A stretch of DNA of 64,000 nt from Cichorium intybus (GCA_023525715.1 CM042016.1:66030882-66094881); one strand, 5' to 3'; numbered from the stretch's first letter, positions 35,630-46,764 are shown. Notes: a model not told the origin generated them from the sequence alone. Numbers and translations: made by a program.

Positions 35630-36701
35630 TGTTGTCGCCAAATATTCTAAGTAAGATGCGAAAAAATAGGATGGCGGAAAGTAAAGTTCCAAAACTGGAA
35701 GGTTTCGGAAGTGGACAAGTCTGAAGACTTGAGTGGATTTGCGGAATGATAAATATGTAATGAATACTTAGAACAGATCGATAGCTCAACAATAATTAAA
35801 GTGCATAAACAGTTAAATCACAAGAGATGTAAAGACAGAAATATTAAGATGCTAGAATTGTAAAGACATAAGGAAATGCAGATAAGAACAAGAGAATTGA
35901 TGGAATGAGAGAAAATATATTGATATTGAACAAAGTGTTACAACTTGTCTCTCAAACTCATTAGGACTGAAGAAGGATATGGTCTTCCTTTTATAGACTA
36001 AGGAAGGACCATCGGATAAGGACTTATGGACTGAAGAGCAGACAACACGTCTCTCTTTAATCAGACAATAAGGATAAAACTAATATAATAATATAAAATC
36101 AGACTAGGGTGGCTTATCTAGAATAAAGTAACATTATAAGTACAACCGACATGCTCCTAAAGGGACACACTTGATCTAGTCTAATCATCTCATATAAGTT
36201 GAAGTGCTTATCCTTTGTCTTATCTTCAGGTTGGTCTTCAAGTCTTCAGTCTTCTATATTAAATGTTCAAGTGTATGAGTTCCTATAAGTTGTTTTCATT
36301 GATGATCCGAAATCCTGAGTGGATTTCGGAGCCCTGGCATTTCGAAATCAGAGTATTCTAAACTAGGTTTTCATGGTCTTGAACAATCTTCTGAGTTATT
36401 TTGGAACACGGTCTCCCGAACTGTGACATTTTGTATGTTTTGATCTTGATAATATTGACTTGGTTGAAGTTCCAAAATCCAAGACTGGATTTCGGACATA
36501 TATGAAAAGATCATTAAACAAGTCATTCAAAATCATAAGTATGTTCATTAAGTACATGCAGAACATACAATAAGAATATTCAACACATAACAGCTGTTCA
36601 ATACTTAAAACATTCAAATAACACTTGTTCAAACAAACATTCCATCAAAATAAATAACTTCAAACACTGAGTTGGTCAACGACTCATCTTTTACACTAAC
36701 A
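35630..36701 (-). repeat. middle LTR of the copia array, shared by copies A and B
   Basis: It starts TGTTGTCGCC and ends CACTAACA on +, 1072 bp. It serves as 5' LTR of copy A (primer site on its left) and 3' LTR of copy B (polypurine tract on its right). The TATA box in element sense is at 35988-35995. A perfect 10-bp inverted repeat (TCCGAAATCC/GGATTTCGGA) lies at 36306-36330. Confidence 0.92.
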
Positions 36702-36714
36702 ATTTCCCCTTCGG
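36702..36714 (-). promoter_or_regulatory. polypurine tract of copy B
   Basis: CCGAAGGGGAAAT in element sense directly precedes the middle LTR. Confidence 0.7.
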
Positions 36715-39611
36715 TGACCAATCGAAGGGTTTGAGTCTTGAACTTCAAGGTTTTTCCAATATCCCTTGTCTTACTGGATACAACCAAAACTTTCTTACTG
36801 CTATCATCTATTCCATTCTGAGCAGCATTTCCCTTTTGGCTTTAGGTTCCGAGTGAGGTGACTTCTTTATGGCCTTGATGAACTCCAGTAACATCTTGTT
36901 CGGAATCCTTCTAATTTGTTCAGCGTGAAGGAACACTTCACCATCTGCTGTTCAGGATCGCTAGTAACACGTTTCTTCCAATTGTTCCTATTATCGGGCA
37001 TTGAGAGGTCTACTAAGTCTTGAAATTGATCGTCGGGGTGATTCTTCACGAGTTCGAACACTTCACCATCTGCTGTACAGAACTCTTCCAGAAGGCAATG
37101 AAGAAATCTCCTTGCAGCAAGGTAGGCTTCCTTTGAGTATTTATACCTTTCAGATTTTAATTGAAGCTTCATAACTATCAAATAGATGTCAGAAGGATTC
37201 ATCATCCAAAAATAGGCTTCCGTTATTAGATAGCTTTTGTTCTGATGATGACTTCTAACAATTTCGTATTCAAAAACGTTTTCCTTTTCAAATGTTCTTC
37301 TTTTAACGCTTACGACTTTTGTTATGGGCTTCTCCGACCATGTTTTGTGTTGGGGTTAGGTGAATTTGTTCATAAACTTTTGGTTTCTAACTCCGATGGC
37401 CAGGTCTTTGTTGATTTTTGTTAACCTGGAGAGGTTGAGTGAGTAGACATATTTTTCTCCATTAGGAGTCAAAGGGATGTCCCAGTTTTGCTCAGGAGTT
37501 GGAGGGAGATTGTATGATCTTTGAGGTTTGAAATTAGAATCATTGAATGGTCGGAACATGAAGTGTTTAGAGAAGTCAGGTTTGGGTCTACTTGTTCCGG
37601 CAATGTCTGGATTAGAGATTTCTTGGTCAGACTCTGTTTCAAAACCTTTAGGATGTAGGAATGCTAAGTCATTGAAGTATTTATCCTTCTTGATTTTCAC
37701 TTCTGGTGGGTCTGAATCTCGTATCGGAGAAGACAGAATGTCTTCCTCTTCAGATTGGCTGGGGATTTGTATTGTTGGAGGACGTTTTGGAGGAGAATTT
37801 ATTGTTGTTTCTTTTGGGGTTTCCTCAGGATTCTTTTTAGGAGATTTTTTAGGATTGTCTTCAAGAGTCTTCTGAGGAATTTCTGTAGACTTCTGAAGAT
37901 ATTCGTTTGACTTCTGAGGATTTTCTTTTGTCAAAATTTGGTGTTGATCCTCAGTTGTTTCAGTGTTGGTTTCTTTCTTTGATTCATCCTGAGTTTTGTT
38001 GCCTTCAGGACCATCATCTTGTTCTTTTGTTCCACTTGGACCAGCGAAAGTGTAGATCATCATATCATCAGTTGGAGTTTCTTTTGATTTATCCGCCTCT
38101 CCCCTTCCTGGGGCTCCTGCACTAACTGAAGGGGGCACAGGTAGGCGGCCTAAGATAGATTCAATTTTGGATGCCACTTCAGAGAACATGTTCCGGAGAC
38201 CCTCATCAAGAGGTTTAGAGGTCAGTTCTTGAATGTCCAACATAACTTAAATGTTCAAGCTGGTGCAGACTTTGATCTGCTGAATGGGGCCGTCCATTGT
38301 TTCGGTGATTGATTGCAGGGTATGCGTGATGATTTGCATGAGAAGAAAGTGAGTTCTTCTCAGAGAGATGTTTTCGGAAATAACTCCGTGAAGATAGCCG
38401 GAGACATTTTCAAGTAGGGAGTTGAGTTTGACGTCTATTGTTTCAACAAGCTCAGGAATCTTCTTCTGACACTTTTCGACCTCTTCTAACATTTTTTGTG
38501 CAGTTTTCATCATATTGGTGGCATCTGATTGGCAATGATTATCAATGTTCGTCAATCCATCTGAAAGAGCTCGTTCGACCTCATTGTCGAGGTGAAGCAA
38601 GACTTCCTTCTGCTCAAACGCTGAGACTCTGGTCTTAAGGTCAGAAATTTCTTTGAGCAGAGATTGTTGATTTTGAGATGCTTCAGCTTTAAGTTCTGAG
38701 ATTTCTGTAGACAAAGCTTCCTGAGTCTGTGAAGCTTTGAGTTCAGAAATCAAGGTGGCTAATGCATCGACCTTTTGATGTAAAGATTCATCGATGACTG
38801 GGGAAGAGTTTGTTTGAGTAGGGACGCTGTTGTGAGGAGGAACAGTGTTTTGGGGAGGAACAGAGGTGTCAGCTTTTTCTGTTGATGAGTTGGAGTCACT
38901 AAGATTGATTGAATGTGCGTTGGTGGAGGGTTTGTTTACTTCTTGATCAATGACAAATATGGAATTTCCGACAAATATCGATTGGGTTTCGGAGAAAATT
39001 TGTCGGGAGCCAGGTTTAGCAGGTGGAACGTTGGTGGATTTGGGTTGTAAGTTTTGTTTCTTCTGAGAATCTTGAAGTATGAACTTGTCCCATGTCAGAG
39101 GAACAATCGAGGATTCAATCTTGGACCAATCCCTTTCAGTGGTGTCAAATAAGTAGACGGGAGTGTCCATCAACTTGTTGAGGGAGGCACTCAGATTGGA
39201 ATCAATCTCTAGAGTGAGCTGGTTGATTCTTCGTCGTTCTTGCTTGACTGATTCGTCTTCATCTTTCGAAGCTGGACCGAGATCTCTGAGGATATCAAGC
39301 TCAATGTTCATGATGTTAAATTGTTTTTTGAGATGGTTAATTAACAGCGTTCGTTCATGGACAGCAGACTGAAATCGCCAAACGTCAAATGGGTTTGCAT
39401 CTGCCAGTGGTTGAGTGCGATCAGGAATAACAACATCTATATGTGCCATTTTGGATTTATCAACAACGTTTTCTTTTGGTTTAGACTTGGATGGTGAGTT
39501 CTGTTTTTCCACCTGTGGAATTTCTTCCACAGTGTCTTCTAAACTACTTGGAGAGTTCTGTTTTTCCTCTATTTTCTCGGACTCAGAATCCTTAAGTCCC
39601 CATTCTACATT
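36715..39611 (-). pseudogene. env-position gene, exon 2, copy B
   Basis: From the acceptor at 39612/39611 the minus-strand frame is open to 38247, where a TAA replaces a Gln codon of copy A. It then continues in the same frame to 37356. Order: Lys/Ser-rich start, VVIPDRTQPLADAN, HLKKQFNIMNIELDILRDLG, TPVYLFDTTERDWSKIE, a Ser/Thr/Pro-rich part, a coiled-coil-prone part (LISELKASQT, EISDLKTRVSAFEQKE), SLLENVSGYLHGV, an acidic Lys/Pro-rich part (ENPQKSNEYLQKSTE), then FNDLAFLHPKGFETESDQE. After a frameshift comes LKSERYKYSKEAYLAARRFL (37205-36867). No signal peptide or transmembrane segment is obvious, so 'env' is only a positional label. Confidence 0.7.
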
Positions 39612-40011
39612 CTATAGGAATATAGAAGTTAAAAAAATTGTAGATACACATTTCAAGAGTATATCGGATAGGTCACAAGCTTAGTATTCCATGAGGATTA
39701 CTAAGCTTATTATGAGTAATAGTTGTTAATGTCAGTAGGTTTAACTTGGGAGAAAAGAATTGTATTTAGAGGAAAGAAACTAGAAATTCATATGGAGAGA
39801 AAAAGGGGGGGATCAGAAAGAGATTCAGAGAGAAGGGGGAAATCAGAAAGAGATTCAGAAAGAAAGGGAAATCAGAAAGAGATTCAGAGAGAAAGGGGAA
39901 ATCAGAAAGAGATTCAGAAAGAAAGGGAAAATCAGAAAGAGATTCAGAAAGAAAGGGGAAAGTTAGCAGAAATGTTTGAAGGACGAAAAGGCTTAGTAAA
40001 GAAGTATGTAC
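39612..40011 (-). other. probable intron of the env-position gene, copy B
   Basis: On the minus strand GAG|GTACAT and CCTATAG| bound 400 bp that, when removed, join the frames in phase 0. Both sites are conserved in copy A. The interior (about 39812-39960) is the same ~30-bp purine-rich repeat as in copy A with fewer units, so the array length varies between copies while the splice sites stay. Confidence 0.6.
39812..39960. repeat. ~30-bp purine-rich tandem repeat, copy B
   Basis: About five units built on CAGAAAGAGATTCAGA plus a G/A run, shorter than the array in copy A. Confidence 0.9.
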
Positions 40012-40980
40012 CTCGGAGGATTTGTTCTGTTTCTTCTTTTGCGGTTGTTTGGTCGGAGATGGTTCTGATCCTTTTTTCTTTGATTTCTTTGGTGCAATGC
40101 AGTCACGAAATGGATGAGGAGGGTAAGGAGGAATGCCCTTGGTTTCAGCGAGATGTGAGAGCACTGATGGTTCTTTGGGGTCAGCCAATTTTAACAAGGA
40201 GTCTGGCAGCTTTCTGAGTTTACCAAAAATCGTATCCATCTTTGGGACATAAGGTTTAGCCTCTGGGATTTCCAATTTTTCATCAGAGGGAGTTGGAGTT
40301 GGAATTGAGACTTTATAGGTTCGGTAGATGTGCTCGATGCACATAGCCCAAAACCGTGCTAAATGGATATTTCCTTTAGATTTCTGAGAAGTGGGTATGT
40401 AAGAAAGAAAGTCCTCAAATAGTATCTCAACATAGTCAATTTCATGGCCAGTATATATACCCCAAAGAAGTTCCAAAAGGCGTTTGTTAAACTGGTCTGT
40501 ACCGCCTACTTTACCAGTTAAGCACTTGATAATGTAGTGTATCAGACACTGCCAGAGAGGCGAGATGTGTCCTTAAGACAATTGATAAAGTTTGGATAAC
40601 TTGTAAGCATATCCCATCTTGTAGATCATGGATTCGAGTTGGTGAGGGGAGGATGATCAAAAGTTGCCTTGTGGAATGGAAGATGTAAAGCAGCAACAAA
40701 TACTTCCTTATCTAACGTAACTTGACTATTATCGAGGAGGGTGAGAATGTAGGAATTTTGACCCTTTTTTGGCAGTCGTGACTGTGTCGTATAATAAAGA
40801 GACGGGAATAGGTGCTGCCGGATCAAAGAATGCCCTAGACAATGTATGTCTGGAAAGGATGTGAATCAACACTCGTAAGTGTTCCTTGTATAGGGTGAGA
40901 TTCTTTGATATGTGAAGATTCGAGATAGGGACCAGAATAGTATCGGTCTCGATTCCACCGCTTTTTGATTGTGAAGCCAT
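40012..40980 (-). pseudogene. env-position gene, exon 1, copy B
   Basis: The start codon (40978-40980, minus) opens MASQSKSGGIETDTILVPI and, unlike copy A, keeps the following LTLYKEHLRVLIHILSRHT. A sixth T in a T-run near 40765 (five in copy A) and another small indel near 40650 break the frame. Beyond these come LWQCLIHYIIKCLTGK, LLELLWGIYTGHEIDYVE, IPTSQKSKGNIHLARFWAMC and a Lys-rich end at the splice donor. The domain is one I associate with uncharacterised ORFs of Asteraceae copia elements. Function is unknown. Confidence 0.65.
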
Positions 40981-41902
40981 GAGAGAAAATGCTAAAAATT
41001 AACGAGTTAGAAAAAGATAACTGTTAGAGAGATAATGAATAACCGCTTGTTCCTGTGATTGAAGATAACCTGTGGATTCGACGCAGAAATTAAAGATATC
41101 GAGTGTTTACCTGTTTGGAGATTTATAGAGAAAAGACAAGAATGGTAGTTCGAGATTTCTAGGGTTGCGAGATTGCAGATGGCGGCGAGAGAGAGAATGA
41201 CGAAAGTGAAAAGGGGTTTTGTGAAAGAGAAGACGTTGGAGAAGATGAATAAGTAAGGGGGTACGGTTAATAATAACTTTTGAAAAAATCTGTGAAGAAC
41301 CGTCGGATAAGAGAATGAAGGGACGCATGAATAGTGATGTCAGAAAAGTGTGTGCTTGGCATTTAATGCGAGACAGTGATGAAAAGTGATGGTCCAGTAA
41401 AGGACGCACATGTGTGACAGGAGGAATATCGGTTGGAGAAATTCTGATTGTTTGTTTTAATTATTGGATATTAATTGTAACTGTATTTAATTTTTCATTC
41501 TATCTTTAAATTGGTCATGTGAATGTGTCAATGGTACGATTGTGTGAATACCTGAGTTCGGAGAAGAGGGTGATCGGAAAGAGAGTTGAAAGAATTATTC
41601 TAATAATCAGATTTCCGAAAAGAAGGATTCAGAGGCACTATGAGAAGATCGAATCATGTCAGCAAGAGAAATTATGCAAGTCTTGTCATTTCTGCAGGTT
41701 GGTGTCATATATCACTACAGGAGCAATAAATGACGCCGACTGACTGTGCTAAACTGTCAAATCATGCGTCTCATCTCTATGTTGGTAATATCTAAGTGAT
41801 GAGGTGTCGTGAAAAGGAGAAGAGTAAGCACAGATTTGTTTGCCTATAAAAAGGGGTTATGCTTAAGCAAAAGAAACACACATAAGATTTTGAAATATTA
41901 AG
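40981..41902. other. divergent intergenic region between env-position and Agenet genes, copy B
   Basis: No coding signal. The two genes start 922 bp apart and point away from each other. On the minus strand there are donor- and acceptor-like sites (CAGGTAAACA near 41108, CCACAG and ATCACAG nearer the ATG), hinting at a 5' UTR intron, and a TATAAAT at about 41121-41128. On + the Agenet TATA box is at 41845-41852. Confidence 0.45.
41845..41852 (+). promoter_or_regulatory. TATA box of the antisense Agenet gene
   Basis: CTATAAAAAGG sits about 55 bp upstream of the ATG at 41903. It is conserved at 16845-16852 in copy A. Confidence 0.6.
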
Positions 41903-42322
41903 ATGGCTACTAGACGTCCATTTAATCGTGACGAGAAGGTAGAAGTAAGAATGCAAGATGGAGAGTTCGCAGGAGCAGTGTATGGAGGGGTGATTAAGGG
42001 GGTGTGGAATCATCGCTATGAAGTGAGGATGACGACCCTAACCGATGGGGCTACTGGTGATCCTTTGAATGTCCATGTGGAATTTTCATTTCAGCAGCCT
42101 ATTCCTCCAAGAGTTATCGTGGAGTTCAAACCATTTGACGTTGTGGACGTTTGGTATCGTCGTGGGTGGTGGCCGGCTGCAATTGCAAGGAAGACTCCTT
42201 TTAACCAGTTCCATGTGATTCTGGTGGATGGAACACGATTGTTTGTTGATGAATCGGAGCTGAGGATTCATCAGAGGTATCATCTTGGGGAGACTCCGAT
42301 GTGGCAGTATTATAAGGTCTGA
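41903..42322 (+). CDS. Agenet-domain protein, antisense passenger gene of copia copy B
   Basis: The 139-residue ORF is intact. It has the tandem Tudor-like Agenet layout of plants: a first half (about residues 8-70) with DEKVEVRMQDGEFAGAVYGG, VWNHRYEVRM and PPRVIVEF, and a second half (about 73-130) with FDVVDVWYRRGWWPAAIARK, FHVILVDGTRLFVDESELRIHQ and a W near the end. Agenet proteins of plants bind chromatin, in some cases methylated histone tails, and are otherwise found in DUF724 and EMSY-like proteins. It lies opposite to gag-pol, between RNase H and the env-position gene, has its own TATA box, and occupies the same place in copy A. The ATG is the first after the TATA and gives the full first half. 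A captured host gene is the simplest origin. Confidence 0.8.
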   Translation: MATRRPFNRDEKVEVRMQDGEFAGAVYGGVIKGVWNHRYEVRMTTLTDGATGDPLNVHVEFSFQQPIPPRVIVEFKPFDVVDVWYRRGWWPAAIARKTPFNQFHVILVDGTRLFVDESELRIHQRYHLGETPMWQYYKV

Positions 42323-42647
42323 AGACTGAGGAGGGTGGATAATCTTTGGGGGAAATTCGTGTATTTGCTTTTAAGTTTCTAGGATGTTATGTTATGTTTG
42401 TATTTGCATTTTTAGTGACTTTGCTTTCATTGTATGTTGTAATGTTTTGGGTTTCTATGAATGAAAGTATGTTGTTTTCGTTTAGATTTTTGAATATTTT
42501 GGGAATGTGAGAGAAATGATTATTCAGAAGTGAAAATGTCAGAGTTTATAATTGGATTTTATTTGAAAAAAAAGAAATAAATAGGAAGATGTTCTGAGGG
42601 AGATTTTGACCAGAATTTCGGAGTAGCATACATTCGGCAACTAAAGG
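42323..42647. other. spacer between Agenet gene and RNase H, copy B
   Basis: T-rich, without ORFs, and nearly identical to 17323-17647. It is a likely 3' UTR of the Agenet gene. Confidence 0.5.
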
Positions 42648-43326
42648 TCATTCTTTGAAGAAGTATGAGTCAGGATTCAGCATTCCCAGTTTATCCAGAA
42701 AATTGTTAAATTTAGTAAAGTCTAATGCCTTAGTGAAAACATCAGCAACCTGTTCTTCAGTGGGAATAAAATAAAGTTCGATATTACCTTGTAAGATTTG
42801 ATCTTTGATGAAGTGGTACCTAAGGTCGATGTGTTTCGTCATGGAATGTTGAATGGGATTATGAGAGATGGCTATGGCACATTTGGAGTCGCAGTAAATT
42901 GGGACTTGAAGGAATCAGTAACCATAATCCAGAATTTGAGTTTTGATCCAAAGGACTTGTGAGCAACATGTAGATGCAGCCACATATTCAGCTTCTACTG
43001 GATAAAGCAACACAATTTTTCTTCTTTGAAGACCAGCTTACTAGTCTTCCTCCCAGAAATTGACAGCCTCCTGATGTGATTTTCCGATCCAATTTACATT
43101 CGGCATGGTCCGAATCAGTGAATGCTTGAAGTTTAAAGTTTTCTCCGATTGTGTACCACAGACCGATTGCCTTTGTACCTTTAAGGTATCGGAAGATTTG
43201 TTTTACAGCAATCAGATGTGACATTTTCGGAGCTGCTTGATATCTTACACAGATACATGTTGAGAACATGATGTCAGCACTGCTGGCAGTTAGATATAAA
43301 AGTGAGCCAATCATCCCTCGATACAT
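42648..43326 (-). pseudogene. copia pol, copy B: RNase H
   Basis: The minus-strand pieces 43326-42988 and 42842-42648 carry GSLLYLTASSADIMFSTC, FTDSDHAECKLDRKITSG, SWSSKKKNCVALSS and, at the end, RYHFIKDQILQGNIELYF and VADVFTKALDFTKFNNF. A short deletion after VALSS removes the AEVEY motif start seen in copy A and shifts the frame. RNase H would be inactive. Confidence 0.85.
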
Positions 43327-43485
43327 CTTATGATCTACTGGTTCGCCTTCTGGGTCTGCGGAGATTTTATGGTTTGTAGATATCGGAACTTTTGCAGTAG
43401 AACAATTTTCAAGAGAAATTTTCTTCAGAAGTTCATTTGTATATTTCTCTTGATGAATAAAAATTCCTCTGCTCGTTTGCTTTAT

Positions 43486-44604
43486 CTAAAGACCTAAGAA
43501 GAAATTGATTTCCCTGTTCATACTCATGTGAAATTGGTCAGTTATAACTTTTGCAAAGTCATCAACCATAAGTTGACTGGTTGATCCAAAAATAATGTCA
43601 TCTACGTAAACCTGTACAATCATTATATGTTCTTGATATGCCCGTACAAAGAAGGTTGGATCAATAGTTCCTCTTCTATATCCCGAGGATACCAGAAATT
43701 TTGACAGAGTTTCATACCCGGCTCTCGAGGATTGTTTCAATCCATACACAGCCTTCTTGAGGCGATACAAATAGTTGGGGTGAGACAAGTCTTCAAAGCC
43801 TAGAGGTTGCTGAAGATAGACAACTTCCTCAAGATCACCTTGCAAAAATGCACTCTTCACGTCCATCTGATGGACAATGATATTTTTGTGAGCAGCATAG
43901 ACTAGAAAAATTCTGATTGCTTCTAGTCTTGCAACAGGTGCATACGTTTTGTCATAATCGAGTCCTTCGATTTGACTATATCCTTTTGCCACTAATTTGG
44001 CTTTATTTCGAATTACAGTGCCCGTGTCGTCTAGCTTGTTTCTAAAAACCCATCTTGAGCCAATGACCTTGTGATTAGATGGTCGTGGTACAAGATCCCA
44101 AACTTTGTTTCTTTTGAATTCTTCTAATTCTTCTTGCATGGCTTTGATACAATCGTCGTCATCTAGAGCATCGAAGACTGTTTTTGGTTCAAATTTACTG
44201 ATATAGGAAGCGAATTGACATTCATCCTGGATTGACTTCTTGGATCTTGTTTGAACTCCTTTGGAGGGATTTCTGATAATTTGATTCGGAGGATGGTTCC
44301 GAGTCCATTTGTGCAACCTCGGAAGTAGAGATGGATCATAAACAGGAGGAGGTATGTCTTGAATGAGGTCGGCATTCTCAGGAGATATATTTTGGATAAG
44401 TGATTCTGCAGCGGAAGTGTCTTCATTTGCTTCAAAGGTGAAGACTGGTGCATCATTGGATGCATCGACTGAAGAGTTGATTAAAGCATCTTCTAACAGA
44501 GCATCACTTGACTGTTGATGGTCCCCCTTGGATTGAGGTGTTCCATCAACATGAGTAGGGAGCATGAGCTCCCCCTGAACATGTGGAATTTGTGAAGGAG
44601 ACAA
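43486..44604 (-). pseudogene. copia pol, copy B: linker and reverse transcriptase
   Basis: The 372-residue minus-strand reading starts in the Pro/Ser-rich linker. It enters RT at MQEELEEFKRNKVWDLVPRP, then GSRWVFRNKLDD, LVAKGYSQIEGLDYDKTYAP, QMDVKSAFLQGDLEEVVYLQ, YGLKQSSRAGYETL and VQVYVDDIIFGS, with the YVDD centre intact. It ends at an in-frame TAG (43486) where copy A has a Gln, just after FFLGL. This copy of RT is nearly whole but cut off from RNase H. Confidence 0.88.
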
Positions 44605-44862
44605 AGGCTCCCCCTCAAAAGTAAAATTAATTGTTGGAGATCTAACCTGATTATCTGGATTTATGTGTTCTGAGGAGTTTGAAGGTCCTGAGGCTGAATT
44701 GATTTGCTAAATTGCCTCAGGAGATTGAATGACCTCAGCAGTTGTTGCGATTTCCGGAGGATCAAAGAGGAGATCATAATCTATTTCGACTGTATGGATA
44801 GGTCGATGTCCTACCGGGACGACATTTTCCATTACGTATAGAATGCCTTGATTTTTCTTTTT

Positions 44863-46140
44863 CTAGTGATATTGATCATCGAATTCTATGTCAAAGCTTT
44901 CTTCAATAATTCGAGTTCTTGTGTTTAGAACACAGTAAGCAACAGATTTAGGTGAGTAACCCATGAAAATTGCTTCATCACTTTTGGGTACGAATTTTGC
45001 CCAAGTGATCTTTGTTATTTTTGATGAAGCATCTACAACCAAAAATATGAAAAAATTTAACATTGGGTTTTCTCCCATTTAATATTTCATAAGGAGTCAT
45101 CTGAAGTCGTTTGTTCATGATGGATCGATTCTGAACAAAACATGTTGTTGCAATGGCTTCTGCCCAGAAGAATAGTGGTAGATTTACAAAATTCAGCATC
45201 GATCTTGCAGCTTCAACTAAAGTTCTGTTTCTTCTTTCTACTATGCCATTTTGTTGAGGTGTATAAGGTGCTGAGAAGTTGTGCTCTATTCCTTTTACGG
45301 CAAGAAATTCTTCGATTTGCCCATTGTTGAACTCAATTCCATTATCACTTCGGATTCTTCTTTCGGGAAGTTGTACTTTGAGCTCAACTGATGTAATGAA
45401 GTTTCAGAGATCTAAAAAGTTGTCTGATTTTAGTCTTAAGAAGAATACCCAGGTAAACCGGGAGTAATCATCCACAATAACTAAGATATATTTCTTATGA
45501 TTCAGACTTGCAACAGTTGATGGACCACAGAGATCAATATGGAGAAATTCTAGTGGGTGAGTGATGCTTGAGTCTGTGATTGTCTTATGAGGTTTCTTCT
45601 TCTGCTTCCCTAATGCACATGCAACACATAAGTTTTCATTGTCGAATTTCAGAAGTGGCATCCCTCTGACCATTTCTCCGGTTACTAGCTGATTCATGTA
45701 TCAGAAATTAAGGTGTGCTAGTTTCTGATGCCAGAGCCAGCTAACTTCGGAATGAGCTTTTGATAGTAGGCATAACCTAGGCTTTCCGACGAACATGGAG
45801 ATATCTAAAGGGAACATGTTGAGTTGTCTTGGATATTTTACTAGACATCTGTCTCTGGTACCGATCATAATATAGTTGAATTCATTATCAAATTCCACTC
45901 GGAGACCAGTGCTGACCAATTGTCCTACGCTCACAAGATTGTGTTTGAGTCCGAGAACATAGGCAACTTTCTGAATAGTGAATTTTCCATTTGTTAGAAT
46001 GCCATATCCTTTGATAATGTCGTTTGCATCGTTTCCGAATGTGACATATCCACCATGGTTTGACTTCTCGATAGTCTCTCAGAAATTCCAATCACCCGGT
46101 AATGTGCATTGAGCAAGCACTGTCGATAAGTCATTCATCA
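44863..46140 (-). pseudogene. copia pol, copy B: protease and integrase
   Basis: The protease site IDSACSMHITG lies near 46100-46130, with a stop two codons before it. The piece 45934-45701 keeps SWLWHQKLAHLNF, the HH of the integrase zinc-binding domain that copy A has lost. CVACALGKQKKK supplies the Cys pair. HIDLCGPS and VDDYSRFTW follow (45697-45404). The Asn-Gly DDE region and PYTPQQNGIVE lie near 45250-45350, then NLPLFFWAEAIATTCFVQNR and KITWAKFVPKSDEAIFMGYS. Several stops break it. Confidence 0.85.
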
Positions 46141-46764
46141 TCCTGCTCTTCCACACTGAAAGCCTAAAAATTAGATAGTTAGTTTGGGTACCCAAACTTG
46201 TTTGGACCCATTTGTTTTTCCAGACACGGTAGATTCGTTTTTGATTGTTTGGTTGGAAGAAGTTTCAATGATTGATTTTGATTCTAAAATGGATGCTTTT
46301 ACAACCCATTTTTGAACAAATTTTTTTGAAAGTTTCTGAAAGGCGATTTTTGTCTGATGATTGAAAGTGTTTGTTTTGGCAGCAAAAGTTGTTTTTGTAG
46401 TATGATTACAACAATGACAACAAGCATTACTTTGTTGTCGTCTTAAGATTTTTGGAATCGTTTGACGACTATCAGAGTTTTTCTTTTTGATAATGCTATG
46501 ATTTTGCTTGTTGCCTCTCGTAACTTTAGAAAATGAGATTTTTGGATTTAAAAATTCAGTATCAAGTTTCTTTGTAACATTTCGTATTGTTTTCGTATTT
46601 TTTGTTATTTTTGGAAATTCTAAGTTGTTGGTGTTTTGTAGATAGTAAATAGGTTTGATATTTGGAGTCGGAAGTAATCCCTCGTAGATGTACTTTCGGA
46701 ATGTCGACGGAGTAGGTTTTTGAGTATGACTTGAAGTGATGACAATTGAATTGGCTTTTGGTTT

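Noticed and set aside
36715..40980. True retroviral envelope gene
   Set aside because: No signal peptide, transmembrane helix or furin-type site is visible; only the position is env-like.
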